Numbered from the stretch's first letter, positions 1 through 8,150 are shown. The stretch is DNA of 33,357 nucleotides from Actinomycetota bacterium (GCA_030685215.1 JAUXQB010000261.1:1-33357); one strand, 5' to 3'. Notes: generated from the sequence alone by a model not told the origin. Made by a program: numbers and translations.

Positions 1-1
1 C

Positions 2-811
2 GACCGCGTCGGTGTGCTCGAGCCCGGCTACCCCTGCTATCGCAACGCGCTGCTCGCGCTGGGTGTCGAACCGGTGCCGATCCCGGTCGGTCACGAGAGT
101 CGGTGGGCGCCGACCGCTGAACTGCTCGACGCGGCGGGCCCGCTCGCTGGGCTGGTCATCGCGTCACCGTCGAATCCCACCGGCACTGTGCTCTCCGCAG
201 AGCGACTCTCGATGGTGGCTGCATGGTGCGCGGCGCACGGCGTGCAGCTGATCGCCGACGAGATCTATCACGGCATCACCTACGGCGCACCGGCCGCCAC
301 CGTGCTCGCGGCCACGCGCGACGCGGTGCTCGTCAACAGCTTCAGCAAGTACTTCAGCATGACCGGCTGGCGTCTCGGTTGGATGGTCGTGCCGCACCAC
401 CTGCGCGATGCGGTCGAGCGGCTGCAGCAGAACGTCTATATCTGTGCCCCGCACATCTCGCAGGTGGCGGGGCTGGCCGCGTTCGATGCCACCGACGAGC
501 TCGACGGGCACGTGCAGCGCTACGCCGAGAACCGCAGCCTGCTCACGGAAGGCCTGCGCGCGGCGGGGGTCACCGACGTCGCCGAGGCCGACGGCGCGTT
601 CTACGTCTACGCCCACGTCGCCGCACTCGCCGCGGCCGCCGGCGACTCGATGGCACTGTGCGGTCGATGGCTCGACGACCTGGGAGTGGCCGCCACGCCC
701 GGCCTCGACTTCGACCTGTCACGTGGGCACGAGTTCGTCCGGTTCAGCTACGCCGGCAACGCTGCCGACATCGCCGAAGCCTGCGATCGCCTTCAGCGGT
801 GGTCGCCGTGA
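2..811 (+). CDS. PLP-dependent aminotransferase, class I/II (5' end cut by window)
   Basis: C-terminal part (about 269 residues visible) of a fold-type I aminotransferase. Reading from base 14, it shows the Ser-Asn-Pro-Thr-Gly-Thr turn (residues 53-58), the PLP-hydroxyl-binding Asp in Ile-Ala-Asp-Glu-Ile-Tyr (about 80-85) and the Schiff-base lysine in Asn-Ser-Phe-Ser-Lys-Tyr-Phe (Lys112, bases 347-349), followed by Met-Thr-Gly-Trp-Arg-Leu-Gly. These are class I/II hallmarks (aspartate/alanine-type). The frame is open to the window edge, so the real start lies upstream. Its TGA overlaps the GTG of the CoA-transferase gene (GTGA, 808-811), which implies one transcript and translational coupling. 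The amino-acid substrate cannot be read from the sequence. The downstream CoA-transferase suggests that the oxo-acid product may feed an acyl-CoA route, but this is inference. Confidence 0.9.
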   Translation, partial: DRVGVLEPGYPCYRNALLALGVEPVPIPVGHESRWAPTAELLDAAGPLAGLVIASPSNPTGTVLSAERLSMVAAWCAAHGVQLIADEIYHGITYGAPAATVLAATRDAVLVNSFSKYFSMTGWRLGWMVVPHHLRDAVERLQQNVYICAPHISQVAGLAAFDATDELDGHVQRYAENRSLLTEGLRAAGVTDVAEADGAFYVYAHVAALAAAAGDSMALCGRWLDDLGVAATPGLDFDLSRGHEFVRFSYAGNAADIAEACDRLQRWSP

Positions 812-1935
812 ACACGGCCGACGGCCCGCTCGCCGACCTGCGCGTGATCGACCTGTCCACCGTGCTGGCCGGTCCGAACTGCGCGCGCTACCTCGCCGAC
901 TTCGGCGCGTCGGTGATCAAGGTCGAACGGCCCGACGGTGGCGACAGCCTGCGCAACATGGCGTGGCGCGATCCCCGCGACGGGGAGGGTCTGTGGTGGA
1001 AGCTCGTGAACCGGAACAAGCGCACCATCGCGCTCGACCTCAAGCACTCCGACGATCTCGCCGTGCTGCGCAGCCTCGTCGCCGAGGCCGACGTGCTGGT
1101 CGAGAACTTCCGGCCGGGCACGCTCGAGCGCCTGGGTCTCGGCCCGACCGAACTGCTGGCGTCGAACCCGCGTCTGGTCATCACCCGCGTCACCGGCTTC
1201 GGGCAGACCGGTCCATACGCGGGTCGTCCCGGGTTCGCCACCATCGCCGAAGTGATGAGCGGGCTCTCCGCGATCAGTGGCCTACCCGACGGGCAACCGC
1301 TGCTGCCGCCCATCGCGCTCACCGACGAGGTCACCGGAGTGGTGGCGGCGTTCGCCACCATGGTCGCGCTGCACAGCGGGCAGGGTCAGGTGGTCGACGT
1401 CAGCCTGCTGGAGAGCCTGTTCCAGCTGATGGGTCCGCTCATCGGGCTGTTCCGCCTCACCGGGCAGGAGCAGCCGCGCCTCGGCGCCGGCCTGCCCTAC
1501 AGCGTGCCGCGCGGCACCTACCGCTGCAGCGACGGCAAGTGGGTGGGTCTCAGCACGTCGAGCGATTCGGTCGCGGCGAGAGTGTTGAAGGTGCTGGGCG
1601 TCGATGGCGACGAACGCTTCACCACGTTCGCCGCGCGCATGGAGCACCGCGACGCGCTGGAGCAGGTGATGTCCGACTGGTGCGGTGGGCACCCACAGGC
1701 GGAGGTGCTGCGTGCGTTCACCGGCGCGGAAGCGGCCATCGGGCCGGTGATGACCATGGGCGACATCAGTACCGACCCGCACTACGCGGCGCGCGATGCC
1801 ATCGTGTCGCTCGAGGGCACGCCGATGCAGGGGCTGCTCGCCAAGCTCAGCGCCACGCCCGGTACGTTGCGCTGGCAGGGTCGCGGCCTCGACGCCGACG
1901 GCGACGACATCCGACAGAAGGGCTGGGAGACATGA
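808..1935 (+). CDS. CaiB/BaiF family (family III) CoA-transferase
   Basis: 375 residues, close to the family norm. Family III CoA-transferases move CoA between acyl-CoA and a free acid through an aspartyl-CoA thioester. The N-terminal Rossmann segment reads Leu-Arg-Val-Ile-Asp-Leu-Ser-Thr-Val-Leu-Ala-Gly-Pro (11-23). Also visible are Lys-Val-Glu-Arg-Pro (38-42), Glu-Asn-Phe-Arg-Pro-Gly (99-104) and Gly-Phe-Gly-Gln-Thr-Gly-Pro-Tyr (130-137). Asp173 in Leu-Thr-Asp-Glu-Val-Thr-Gly aligns by context with the catalytic Asp of formyl-CoA transferase. I chose the GTG at 808 because it overlaps the upstream stop by 4 bases; the GTG at 799 is also in frame. The gene ends in an ATGA overlap with the next one. 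The acyl substrate is unknown. A racemase of the AMACR branch is an alternative, but the catalytic His context is not obvious. Confidence 0.9.
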   Translation: MNTADGPLADLRVIDLSTVLAGPNCARYLADFGASVIKVERPDGGDSLRNMAWRDPRDGEGLWWKLVNRNKRTIALDLKHSDDLAVLRSLVAEADVLVENFRPGTLERLGLGPTELLASNPRLVITRVTGFGQTGPYAGRPGFATIAEVMSGLSAISGLPDGQPLLPPIALTDEVTGVVAAFATMVALHSGQGQVVDVSLLESLFQLMGPLIGLFRLTGQEQPRLGAGLPYSVPRGTYRCSDGKWVGLSTSSDSVAARVLKVLGVDGDERFTTFAARMEHRDALEQVMSDWCGGHPQAEVLRAFTGAEAAIGPVMTMGDISTDPHYAARDAIVSLEGTPMQGLLAKLSATPGTLRWQGRGLDADGDDIRQKGWET

Positions 1936-2325
1936 AGGCGTACGTGGCAGGGCCGTTGTTCGACGAGGGCGAGCGGTGGTGGATCGAAACGGTCGAGCGG
2001 TTGGTCGCGGCCGCCGGGTTCGAGACGTTCCTCCCGCACCGCGACAACCCGCCGAAGGACGAGTTCAACGTGCGCCAGATCTTCGAGAACGACAAGCGCG
2101 GCATCGACGAGTGCGATGTCGTCGTCGCCAACCTCAACGGCATCACCACCGACGACGGCACCGCGTGGGAGCTCGGCTATGCGTACGCCACCGGCAAGTA
2201 CCTCATCGGCATGCACACCGACTGGCGCGTGCGGTTCCCCGACGAAGTGGTGAACCTGATGATCGAGTGCTCGCTGAACCAGATGGTGCGCTCGCTCGAC
2301 GAGCTGCAGCTGGCGCTGGCGGAGT

Positions 2326-2342
<17 letters not shown>
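1932..2342 (+). CDS. Nucleoside 2-deoxyribosyltransferase family protein
   Basis: 136 residues. The start [10 protein letters not shown] and the motif [13 protein letters not shown] are typical of the nucleoside 2-deoxyribosyltransferase fold, where the Glu of the Trp-Glu-Leu-Gly segment is the nucleophile that holds the deoxyribosyl group. The preceding Asp-Val-Val-Val-Ala-Asn-Leu-Asn-Gly segment fits the family's beta strand before the active-site loop. Related enzymes exchange or hydrolyse N-glycosidic bonds of (deoxy)nucleosides in salvage; the exact substrate is not readable. ATG at 1932 overlaps the CoA-transferase stop (ATGA), so it is the third gene of a coupled operon whose members have no obvious shared pathway. 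Its 3' end overlaps the convergent msrA by 17 bases. Confidence 0.85.
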
Positions 2343-2979
<637 letters not shown>

Positions 2980-3070
2980 GGGTCCCAGGCTACGAGCGGA
3001 CTGCGAAACGTGCCAGAGCGAGCTGGTGAACGATCTCGAAACTGGGCCCCCGGCAGTAACGTCAGGGACC

Positions 3071-3586
3071 GTGTTGAATCCCGCTGTCTCCATCCGCAGG
3101 TTCGCGGCGCACGACGTCGAGCCGGTGCTGGCCCTCAACAACGCCAACGTGCCCGAGCTCAACGAGCTCGACGCGCCGGAGGTCGCCCGCCTCGCCGAGC
3201 TCGCCGAGTCGGCGTTGGTGGCCGAGGTCGACGGCTCGTTCGCAGGCTTCTGCTGGGTCATCGGGCCGGGTCAGCCGTACGGCAGCCTCAACTACGGCTG
3301 GTTCAGCCGGCAGTACACCGAGTTCCTCTACCTCGACCGCATCGCGGTGCACCCCGACTTCCGCCGCTACGGCATCGGCCGCGGGTTCTACGCACATCTC
3401 GTCGAGCAGTTCACCGGTGCCTGGCCGGTGTTGCTGTGCGAGGTCAACGTGCGCCCGCGCAACGATGCGTCGCTCCACTTCCATCACTCGATCGGCTTCC
3501 GCGAAGTCGGTCAGCAGGACACCGACGGCGGTGCCAAGACCGTCAGCCTCCTCGAGCTCCCACTCGTCCGCCGCTCGCTCGGCTGA
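3071..3586 (+). CDS. GNAT family N-acetyltransferase
   Basis: About 171 residues. It begins with the GNAT N-terminal strand-helix ([10 protein letters not shown]) and carries motif A, [14 protein letters not shown], whose Arg-x-x-Gly-x-Gly loop binds the acetyl-CoA pyrophosphate. Later segments (Leu-Leu-Cys-Glu-Val-Asn-Val-Arg-Pro-x-Asn and [11 protein letters not shown]) match motif B and the last strands. GTG 3071 is my start; TTG at 3074 lies at a better distance from AGGGA (3064-3068), and an ATG at 2921 would add 50 residues unlike the family. The acceptor is unknown: small amines, amino acids or protein N-termini are all possible. The 3' side runs into a nested inverted-repeat region. 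Confidence 0.88.
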   Translation: MLNPAVSIRRFAAHDVEPVLALNNANVPELNELDAPEVARLAELAESALVAEVDGSFAGFCWVIGPGQPYGSLNYGWFSRQYTEFLYLDRIAVHPDFRRYGIGRGFYAHLVEQFTGAWPVLLCEVNVRPRNDASLHFHHSIGFREVGQQDTDGGAKTVSLLELPLVRRSLG

Positions 3587-3660
3587 ACTGGGTCGAAATC
3601 GTCCCGGCGGCCGGAACGATTCCTGTCCAGAACCCAGTGTGGGACGATTCCTGTCCAGAA
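3587..3660. terminator. Nested inverted repeat with duplicated 17-mer between convergent genes
   Basis: This lies between the GNAT stop (3586) and the TetR-type gene stop (3671). An inner hairpin pairs 3597-3607 with 3611-3621 (11 bp, one mismatch, 3-nt loop). It is enclosed by a 7-bp outer stem, ACTGGGT (3587-3593) with ACCCAGT (3632-3638). In addition ACGATTCCTGTCCAGAA occurs twice, at 3616-3632 and 3644-3660. There is no clear U-tract, but the place and symmetry suit a two-way transcription end. It might also be a copy of a genome-wide intergenic repeat. Confidence 0.55.
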
Positions 3661-3670
3661 TCCGGCGGGG

Positions 3671-4390
3671 TCACGCGCCGTCGGGCGGGGCGCCGGGGGC
3701 GAGGGCCGGCCAGACGGGTGCCGACTCGGTGTAGCCGGGGCGCGGGCGGCGCGACGGCTGGATGGGCCAGGTCGGGTCGGTCCACACGGGATCGTCGGAC
3801 GACGGGTAGCGCGAGTACAGCCACGCCGACAGCACGTACACCAGTTCCTGGCGCAGCATCGCCTTGCGACCACCGGCTCGCGTGTAGCCGTGCAGCATGC
3901 CGAGCGTGATGCCGACGGCCGTGCGCGAGACCAGCTCCACTTCGGCGTCGGGCACTCCGGGCACGCGGTCGCGAACGACCTGCGACACCATCTCCACCAA
4001 GCTGAGTTGCAGCGATTCGCCCTGGCCGTGCGCGCCACCGGTGAGCGCCAGCGCCACTGTTGCCGGGTTGCGATCGACATGGTCGCACAGCGCGCCGACC
4101 ACGCGCTGCACCATGATCGGCGTGGTCGCCTGCTGCTCGCCGGCGAGGGCGGTGGCGAAGACCTGCACCATGCGCTGCATGCTGCGCTCGACCAGCGCGG
4201 CCACGACGGCGGCGATGTCGGGGAACCAGTAGTAGACACGCCCGATCGACATGTCGGCGCCGTGCGCGAGCTCGGCGGCGGTGAAGCTGACCTGACCGTC
4301 GTGGTGGATGAGGCGTTCGGCAGCATCGAGGATGGCGTCGATCGACTGTCGACTACGTCGTTGACGAGGCTCCGTCCGTAGCTCCTGCAT
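3671..4390 (-). CDS. TetR/AcrR family transcriptional regulator
   Basis: 239 residues. The N-terminal region has the TetR DNA-binding fold: basic arm (Gln-Arg-Arg-Ser-Arg), helix 1 (Ile-Asp-Ala-Ile-Leu-Asp-Ala-Ala-Glu-Arg-Leu-Ile), then a helix-turn-helix at about residues 36-57 (Ala-Glu-Leu-Ala-x5-Ser-Ile-Gly-Arg-Val-Tyr-Tyr-Trp-Phe-Pro-Asp), the usual 'G-x-x-Y-x-[HW]-F' ending. The remaining about 170 residues are a helical ligand/dimer domain with no assignable ligand, and the last 35 are Pro/Arg-rich and probably disordered. ATG at 4390 precedes a 48-bp divergent gap shared with the omega-amidase gene. That gap contains the palindrome CCGTA-CCT-TACGG (4395-4407), so it may repress itself and the amidase gene (inference). 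Confidence 0.9.
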   Translation of the reverse strand: MQELRTEPRQRRSRQSIDAILDAAERLIHHDGQVSFTAAELAHGADMSIGRVYYWFPDIAAVVAALVERSMQRMVQVFATALAGEQQATTPIMVQRVVGALCDHVDRNPATVALALTGGAHGQGESLQLSLVEMVSQVVRDRVPGVPDAEVELVSRTAVGITLGMLHGYTRAGGRKAMLRQELVYVLSAWLYSRYPSSDDPVWTDPTWPIQPSRRPRPGYTESAPVWPALAPGAPPDGA

Positions 4391-4394
4391 CGGT

Positions 4395-4407
4395 CCGTAC
4401 CTTACGG
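4395..4407. promoter_or_regulatory. Candidate TetR operator in divergent promoter
   Basis: The palindrome CCGTA-CCT-TACGG lies in the 48-bp gap between the TetR-type gene (start 4390) and the omega-amidase gene (start 4439). TetR-family proteins commonly bind such short dyads in their own divergent promoters. The arms are only 5 bp, so chance occurrence is possible. Confidence 0.35.
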
Positions 4408-4438
4408 CACCTCGCGGGAAGGCTCTACGCTTGCGCCC

Positions 4439-5209
4439 ATGCGACTGGCCGCGGTGCAGCACGACATCATCTGGAGCGATCGGGCGGCGAACTTCGCGCG
4501 CCTGGCGCCGATGGTGGCGGCCGCTGCCGGCGGCGGTGCTCGACTGGTGCTCCTCACCGAGACGTTCTCCACCGGGTTCGCCGTCGACGACCCGTCGCTG
4601 GGCGAACCCGAGGGTGGCCCGTCGTCGCAGTTCCTGATGGAGCAGGCGGTGCAGCACGGCGTGTGGGTGTGCGGCAGCTGCCCGGAGGTGCCCGCCGACA
4701 GCGACCCTGCCGATACGCGTCCGGCCAACAGCTTCGTGCTCGCCGGCCCCGACGGCACGGTGCACCGCTACCGCAAGATCCACCCGTTCACGTTCGGCGG
4801 CGAGGACCGCCACTTCCGCGCAGGCAGCGAGCTGGTGCAGGTGGAGATCGAAGGCGTCAGGGTGAGCCCGTTCGTCTGCTACGACCTGCGCTTCGCCGAC
4901 GAGTTCTGGGGGCTGGCGCCCACCACCGATCTGTACCTGGTGCCGGCCAACTGGCCCGAGCCGCGCCGCCAGCACTGGATGGCGTTGCTGCAGGCGCGCG
5001 CCATCGAGAACCAGGCCTACGTGGTGGGCTGCAACCGGGTGGGCGAGGGCGGTGGGCTGAAGTACGTCGGCGACAGCCGCATCGTCGACCCGCTGGGCGA
5101 GCTGCTCGCCACCGGATCGCAGGGCGAGACCATCCTGTTCGCCGACATCGAGCCTGCCACCGTCGCCGCCGTGCGCGACCGATTCCGCTTCCTGCCCGAC
5201 CGCCGCTGA
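4439..5209 (+). CDS. Omega-amidase / carbon-nitrogen hydrolase (YafV/Nit2-like)
   Basis: 256 residues, the length of E. coli YafV. The nitrilase-fold triad is visible: Glu41 (Leu-Thr-Glu-Thr-Phe-Ser-Thr-Gly-Phe), Lys113 (Tyr-Arg-Lys-Ile-His-Pro-Phe) and Cys147 (Val-Cys-Tyr-Asp-Leu-Arg-Phe). The Thr-Phe-Ser-Thr-Gly-Phe and Cys-Tyr-Asp-Leu-Arg-Phe signatures are those of omega-amidases, which hydrolyse 2-oxoglutaramate or 2-oxosuccinamate to the oxo-acid plus ammonia. Such enzymes remove the product of glutamine transaminases and pull that reaction forward, for example in methionine salvage. The convergent neighbour at 5229-6413 is just such an aminotransferase, which supports the call. ATG 4439 is the first start after the divergent promoter. 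A generic nitrilase/amidase of other specificity remains possible. Confidence 0.88.
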   Translation: MRLAAVQHDIIWSDRAANFARLAPMVAAAAGGGARLVLLTETFSTGFAVDDPSLGEPEGGPSSQFLMEQAVQHGVWVCGSCPEVPADSDPADTRPANSFVLAGPDGTVHRYRKIHPFTFGGEDRHFRAGSELVQVEIEGVRVSPFVCYDLRFADEFWGLAPTTDLYLVPANWPEPRRQHWMALLQARAIENQAYVVGCNRVGEGGGLKYVGDSRIVDPLGELLATGSQGETILFADIEPATVAAVRDRFRFLPDRR

Positions 5210-5232
5210 CACACCCCCGGGGGGAGTGTCAG
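5206..5232. terminator. Bidirectional hairpin containing both stop codons
   Basis: CTGACAC (5206-5212) pairs with GTGTCAG (5226-5232), and inside these CCCCC pairs with GGGGG across one A-A mismatch, giving a 12-bp stem with a one-base tip (the hairpin probably opens a little at the top). The amidase TGA (5207-5209) and the aminotransferase TGA (complement of 5229-5231) are mirror images within the two arms. No T-run follows. It most likely ends transcription from both sides. Confidence 0.7.
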
Positions 5233-6413
5233 TGGGCGCGGTTGCCGAGGGTCTTCAGGCGCGCGACCGCTTCGTCGATGACGCTCAGCTGCTTGCAGAA
5301 CGCGAACCGAACCAGGTGCCGGCCTTCTGCCTTGTTCGCGTAGAGCACCTCGTTGGGAATGGCCACCACGCCGCAGTGGTGCGGCAGCGCGCGGCAGAAC
5401 GCCATGCCGTCGCCGTCGGGCTGCAGTGGCCGGATGTCGACCGTGACGAAGTACGTGCCGCCGGTGGGATACACGATGAACCCGGCGTCGAGGAGGCCGG
5501 GCAGCAGGCGGTCGCGCTTGGCCTGGAGGTTGGCGGCGACGTCGTGGAAGAACGAGTCGGGCAGGCCGAGGCCGAGGGCGATGGCCGGCTGGAACGGGCC
5601 GCCGTTCACATAGGTGAGGAACTGCTTGGCGGTGCGCGCCGCTTGCACCAGCGGCGCCGGCCCGCAGAGCCAGCCGATCTTCCAGCCGGTGGTGTTGAAC
5701 GTCTTGCCGCCGCTGGAGATGGTGAGCGTGCGGTCGCGCATGCCGGGCAGCGCCGCCATCGAGATGTGCGGTGCACCGTCGAACGCCAGGTGCTCGTACA
5801 CCTCGTCGGTGACGACGATGAGGTCGCGCTCGATGGCCAGGTCGGCGATGCACTGCATCTCGGCCATCGTGAACACTCGCCCGGTGGGATTGTGCGGTGT
5901 GTTGAGCAGGATCAGCTTGGTCTTCGACGTGACGGCCGCGCGTAGCTCGTCGGGATCGAACGCGTAGGTGGGGGGCCGCAGCAGTACGGTGCGTGCCACT
6001 GCGCCGGCCAGCGCGATGCACGGCGCGTAGCTGTCGAACATCGGGTCGAAGACCAGCACTTCGTCGCCCGTGTCGAGCATGCCCAGCAGCGCGCCGGCGA
6101 GCGCCTCGGTGGCGCCGGCCGTAACGAGCACCTCGTCGCCGGGTCGGTAGTCGACGCCGTAGAAGCGCGACTGGTGCGCGGCGATGGCTTCGCGCAGCAC
6201 CGCCATTCCCGGCCCCGGCGGGTACTGGTTGAGCCCACTGTTGATGGCGTCGATGGCCGCGTCGAGGATCTCGCGCGGTCCGTCGGTGTCGGGGAAGCCC
6301 TGACCGAGGTTGATGCTGTCGGTGGCGACGGCGAGCATCGACATCTCGGCGAAGATGGTGGTGCCGAAGCCCTGCAGCTTGGCGGTGAGGTAGGGCTCTC
6401 GCGTCGACGGCAC
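5229..6413 (-). CDS. Class I/II aminotransferase, glutamine transaminase / KAT-like
   Basis: 394 residues, fold-type I. Motifs: Ile-Asn-Leu-Gly-Gln-Gly-Phe-Pro-Asp (34-42), Gln-Tyr-Pro-Pro-Gly-Pro-Gly (63-69), Asn-Thr-Pro-His-Asn-Pro-Thr-Gly (171-178), Thr-Asp-Glu-Val-Tyr-Glu-His-Leu (202-209) and the PLP lysine Lys237 in Ser-Gly-Gly-Lys-Thr-Phe-Asn-x-Thr-Gly-Trp-Lys-Ile-Gly-Trp. This pattern is that of the kynurenine/glutamine/methionine aminotransferase branch (YbdL, mammalian GTK) and of actinobacterial enzymes annotated as N-succinyl-diaminopimelate aminotransferase. Because the facing gene encodes an omega-amidase, I favour a glutamine- or methionine-using transaminase, but DapC-type activity cannot be excluded. 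The start is GTG at 6413. The stop lies in a hairpin shared with the amidase gene. Confidence 0.9.
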   Translation of the reverse strand: MPSTREPYLTAKLQGFGTTIFAEMSMLAVATDSINLGQGFPDTDGPREILDAAIDAINSGLNQYPPGPGMAVLREAIAAHQSRFYGVDYRPGDEVLVTAGATEALAGALLGMLDTGDEVLVFDPMFDSYAPCIALAGAVARTVLLRPPTYAFDPDELRAAVTSKTKLILLNTPHNPTGRVFTMAEMQCIADLAIERDLIVVTDEVYEHLAFDGAPHISMAALPGMRDRTLTISSGGKTFNTTGWKIGWLCGPAPLVQAARTAKQFLTYVNGGPFQPAIALGLGLPDSFFHDVAANLQAKRDRLLPGLLDAGFIVYPTGGTYFVTVDIRPLQPDGDGMAFCRALPHHCGVVAIPNEVLYANKAEGRHLVRFAFCKQLSVIDEAVARLKTLGNRAH

Positions 6414-6443
6414 GCCGGCCAGGCTACGCGACCGTCTCGCCGC

Positions 6444-6818
6444 TCAGTTGACCGTGAGCGTGCCCGACATCGACGAGTGGATCTGGCAGACCACCTCGTA
6501 GGTGCCGGGTTCGTCGACGGTGAGCGTGACCTCCTGTCCTCCGCTGAGGGAGACGCTGAATGCACCGCCCACGTCGGTGAAGGTGTGCGAGGCCGGGTCG
6601 TCGTTGGTGATGGTGAAGGCTTCCCCGGCGGTGACACCGTCGCCGGTGTTGAAGCCGAAGCCGGCGATGGTGACGCCGCCGCTGGGAGCGGTGGGCGTCG
6701 ACTCCCCGGGCGCGGCCGTTGTGGGCGAGTCGGTGCTCGACGACTCCGAGTCGTCCGAGCACGCGGCCAGACCGAACAGCACCAATGGGATCAACGTTGC
6801 ACGAGCGGAAATGCGCAT
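6444..6818 (-). CDS. Cupredoxin (plastocyanin/amicyanin-like) lipoprotein
   Basis: 124 residues. Signal peptide with lipobox Leu-Ala-Ala-Cys (Cys20), then a Ser/Thr/Pro-rich linker (21-47) and a beta-sandwich of about 75 residues. The type-1 copper ligands can be read directly: His78 in Ala-Ser-His-Thr-Phe, then Cys111, His114 and Met117 in Val-Cys-Gln-Ile-His-Ser-Ser-Met. The C-x2-H-x2-M spacing is that of amicyanin rather than of plastocyanin (C-x2-H-x4-M). The protein is probably a membrane-anchored one-electron carrier on the outer face. ATG at 6818 is fixed by a perfect Shine-Dalgarno AAGGAGG (complement of 6824-6830) five bases upstream. It follows the cytidine deaminase gene by 52 bases and may share its transcript; no functional link is evident. 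Confidence 0.88.
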   Translation of the reverse strand: MRISARATLIPLVLFGLAACSDDSESSSTDSPTTAAPGESTPTAPSGGVTIAGFGFNTGDGVTAGEAFTITNDDPASHTFTDVGGAFSVSLSGGQEVTLTVDEPGTYEVVCQIHSSMSGTLTVN

Positions 6819-6870
6819 GACGACCTCCTTGTTCAGCAGTACGCCGTCGAGCGGCGAACGGTTCTGAGCA

Positions 6871-7296
6871 TCAGGGGAGGAGGTTCTCGGGGCCGAAACT
6901 GAACGGCAGCAGGCCCTCGAGGGTGAACGACGCGCGCAGCCCGTCCGGGCCGCACGAGTGGATGGGCGTGTCGAGCGCGGCGAACTCGCGGATCTTCTGG
7001 CGGCAGCCGCCGCAGCACGTGCCCATCGTGGTGCCGTCGCTGAGCGTGAGCACTTCCACGATGACTCGTTCGCCGGCGGTGACCATGGCGGCGATGGCGC
7101 TGGCTTCGGCGCACCACCCTTGCGGGTAGGCGGCGTTCTCCACGTTGCACCCGGCGTAGATGCGGCCGCCGGCAGTACGTACGGCGGCACCCACGGGGTA
7201 CTTGCTGTACGGCGCGTGCGCGTTGGCGAACGCGGCATGCGCGGCCTCGAACATCTCCTGCTGCGCCGGGGTCATCGGCAGCGTCTCGTAGGGCAT
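6871..7296 (-). CDS. cdd: Cytidine deaminase
   Basis: 141 residues, typical of the small tetrameric enzyme that converts (deoxy)cytidine to (deoxy)uridine in pyrimidine salvage. Zinc and catalytic residues: Cys62-Ala-Glu64 (Gly-Trp-Cys-Ala-Glu-Ala-Ser-Ala-Ile) and Cys95/Cys98 in Thr-Cys-Cys-Gly-Gly-Cys-Arg-Gln. Asn-Val-Glu-Asn-Ala-Ala-Tyr-Pro (51-58) binds the ribose. The usual Pro before the second Cys is replaced by Cys94, which puts an extra thiol beside the zinc site. ATG 7296 lies one base from the aqpZ stop (7298), so the two genes are cotranscribed; an internal Met at residue 8 is an alternative start. Confidence 0.94.
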   Translation of the reverse strand: MPYETLPMTPAQQEMFEAAHAAFANAHAPYSKYPVGAAVRTAGGRIYAGCNVENAAYPQGWCAEASAIAAMVTAGERVIVEVLTLSDGTTMGTCCGGCRQKIREFAALDTPIHSCGPDGLRASFTLEGLLPFSFGPENLLP

Positions 7297-7297
7297 C

Positions 7298-8089
7298 TCA
7301 GTCGACGGCGTCTTCCACGGCGTCGATCGCCTCGTCGGCCACCTTGTCGACCGTGTCGCGCACCTCGGTGAGGCCGGGCACCTCGACGAGCATCGTGTCT
7401 TCCAGGCGAGTGTCGTCGAGCATCAGGAACAGGATGACGCCGACCACGCCGCCGATGAGCGGGAACACGATGAACACCCACAGCTGCTGCAGCGCCTCGT
7501 AGGACGAGTCGGCGAACAGCGCAGTCGCGATGCTGCGTGCCGGGTTCACCGACGTGTTGTCGATGGGAATGGAGATGAGGTGGATGAGCGTGAGCGTGAG
7601 GCCGGCGACCATGCCACCGAAGCCGGGAGCGAACTTGCGAGTGGTGGTGAACAGCACCACCATCACCAGCAGCGCGGTGAGCACCACCTCGGTGACGATG
7701 GCGGCGCCGACGCCGAAGTACGGACCCGACCACAGGTTGGCGGCGAACTGACCGCGCTCCCAGTCGTCGCGCCCACTGGCAATGCCGTAGATGATGGCTG
7801 CGCCGCCGATGGCGCCGACGAGCTGACCGATGACGGCGAACACGGCGTGCGCGGCGTCGATCTTGCGCGAGAGGAAGAGGCCGAGGGTGACCGCCGGGTT
7901 GATGTGGCAGCCACTGATCGGGCCGATGACGTAGGCCATGATGAGCAGCGAGAAGCCGAAGCCGAGCGCGATGCCGAGCACGCCGACGGCCTCCGCCGAG
8001 AAGATGGCCACACCGGGGCCGCCCAGCATGAGGACGGCAGTGCCGACCAGCTCCGCAGCCAGGATTCGACCGTTGTTCTGAGTCTCCAT
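7298..8089 (-). CDS. aqpZ: Aquaporin Z (MIP family water channel)
   Basis: 263 residues with six hydrophobic spans and two half-helices bearing the NPA boxes at 64-66 (His-Ile-Asn-Pro-Ala-Val-Thr) and 182-184 (Ser-Val-Asn-Pro-Ala-Arg-Ser). The run from Leu-Ile-His-Leu-Ile-Ser-Ile-Pro to the second NPA closely resembles E. coli AqpZ. The aromatic/Arg filter would be Phe45, His170, a small residue near 179-180 and Arg185, the water-selective set (glycerol facilitators have Gly instead of His). A charged tail of about 38 residues rich in Asp/Glu (from 225) is unusual for AqpZ. ATG at 8089 opens the protein just before the first span; fdhD is divergent across 61 bases. Confidence 0.93.
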   Translation of the reverse strand: METQNNGRILAAELVGTAVLMLGGPGVAIFSAEAVGVLGIALGFGFSLLIMAYVIGPISGCHINPAVTLGLFLSRKIDAAHAVFAVIGQLVGAIGGAAIIYGIASGRDDWERGQFAANLWSGPYFGVGAAIVTEVVLTALLVMVVLFTTTRKFAPGFGGMVAGLTLTLIHLISIPIDNTSVNPARSIATALFADSSYEALQQLWVFIVFPLIGGVVGVILFLMLDDTRLEDTMLVEVPGLTEVRDTVDKVADEAIDAVEDAVD

Positions 8090-8150
8090 GCGCCGAACAC
8101 TATGTCGGCCGTGGTTCTCAATCGCGCAATCCACGGCTACCGTCGCAGCG

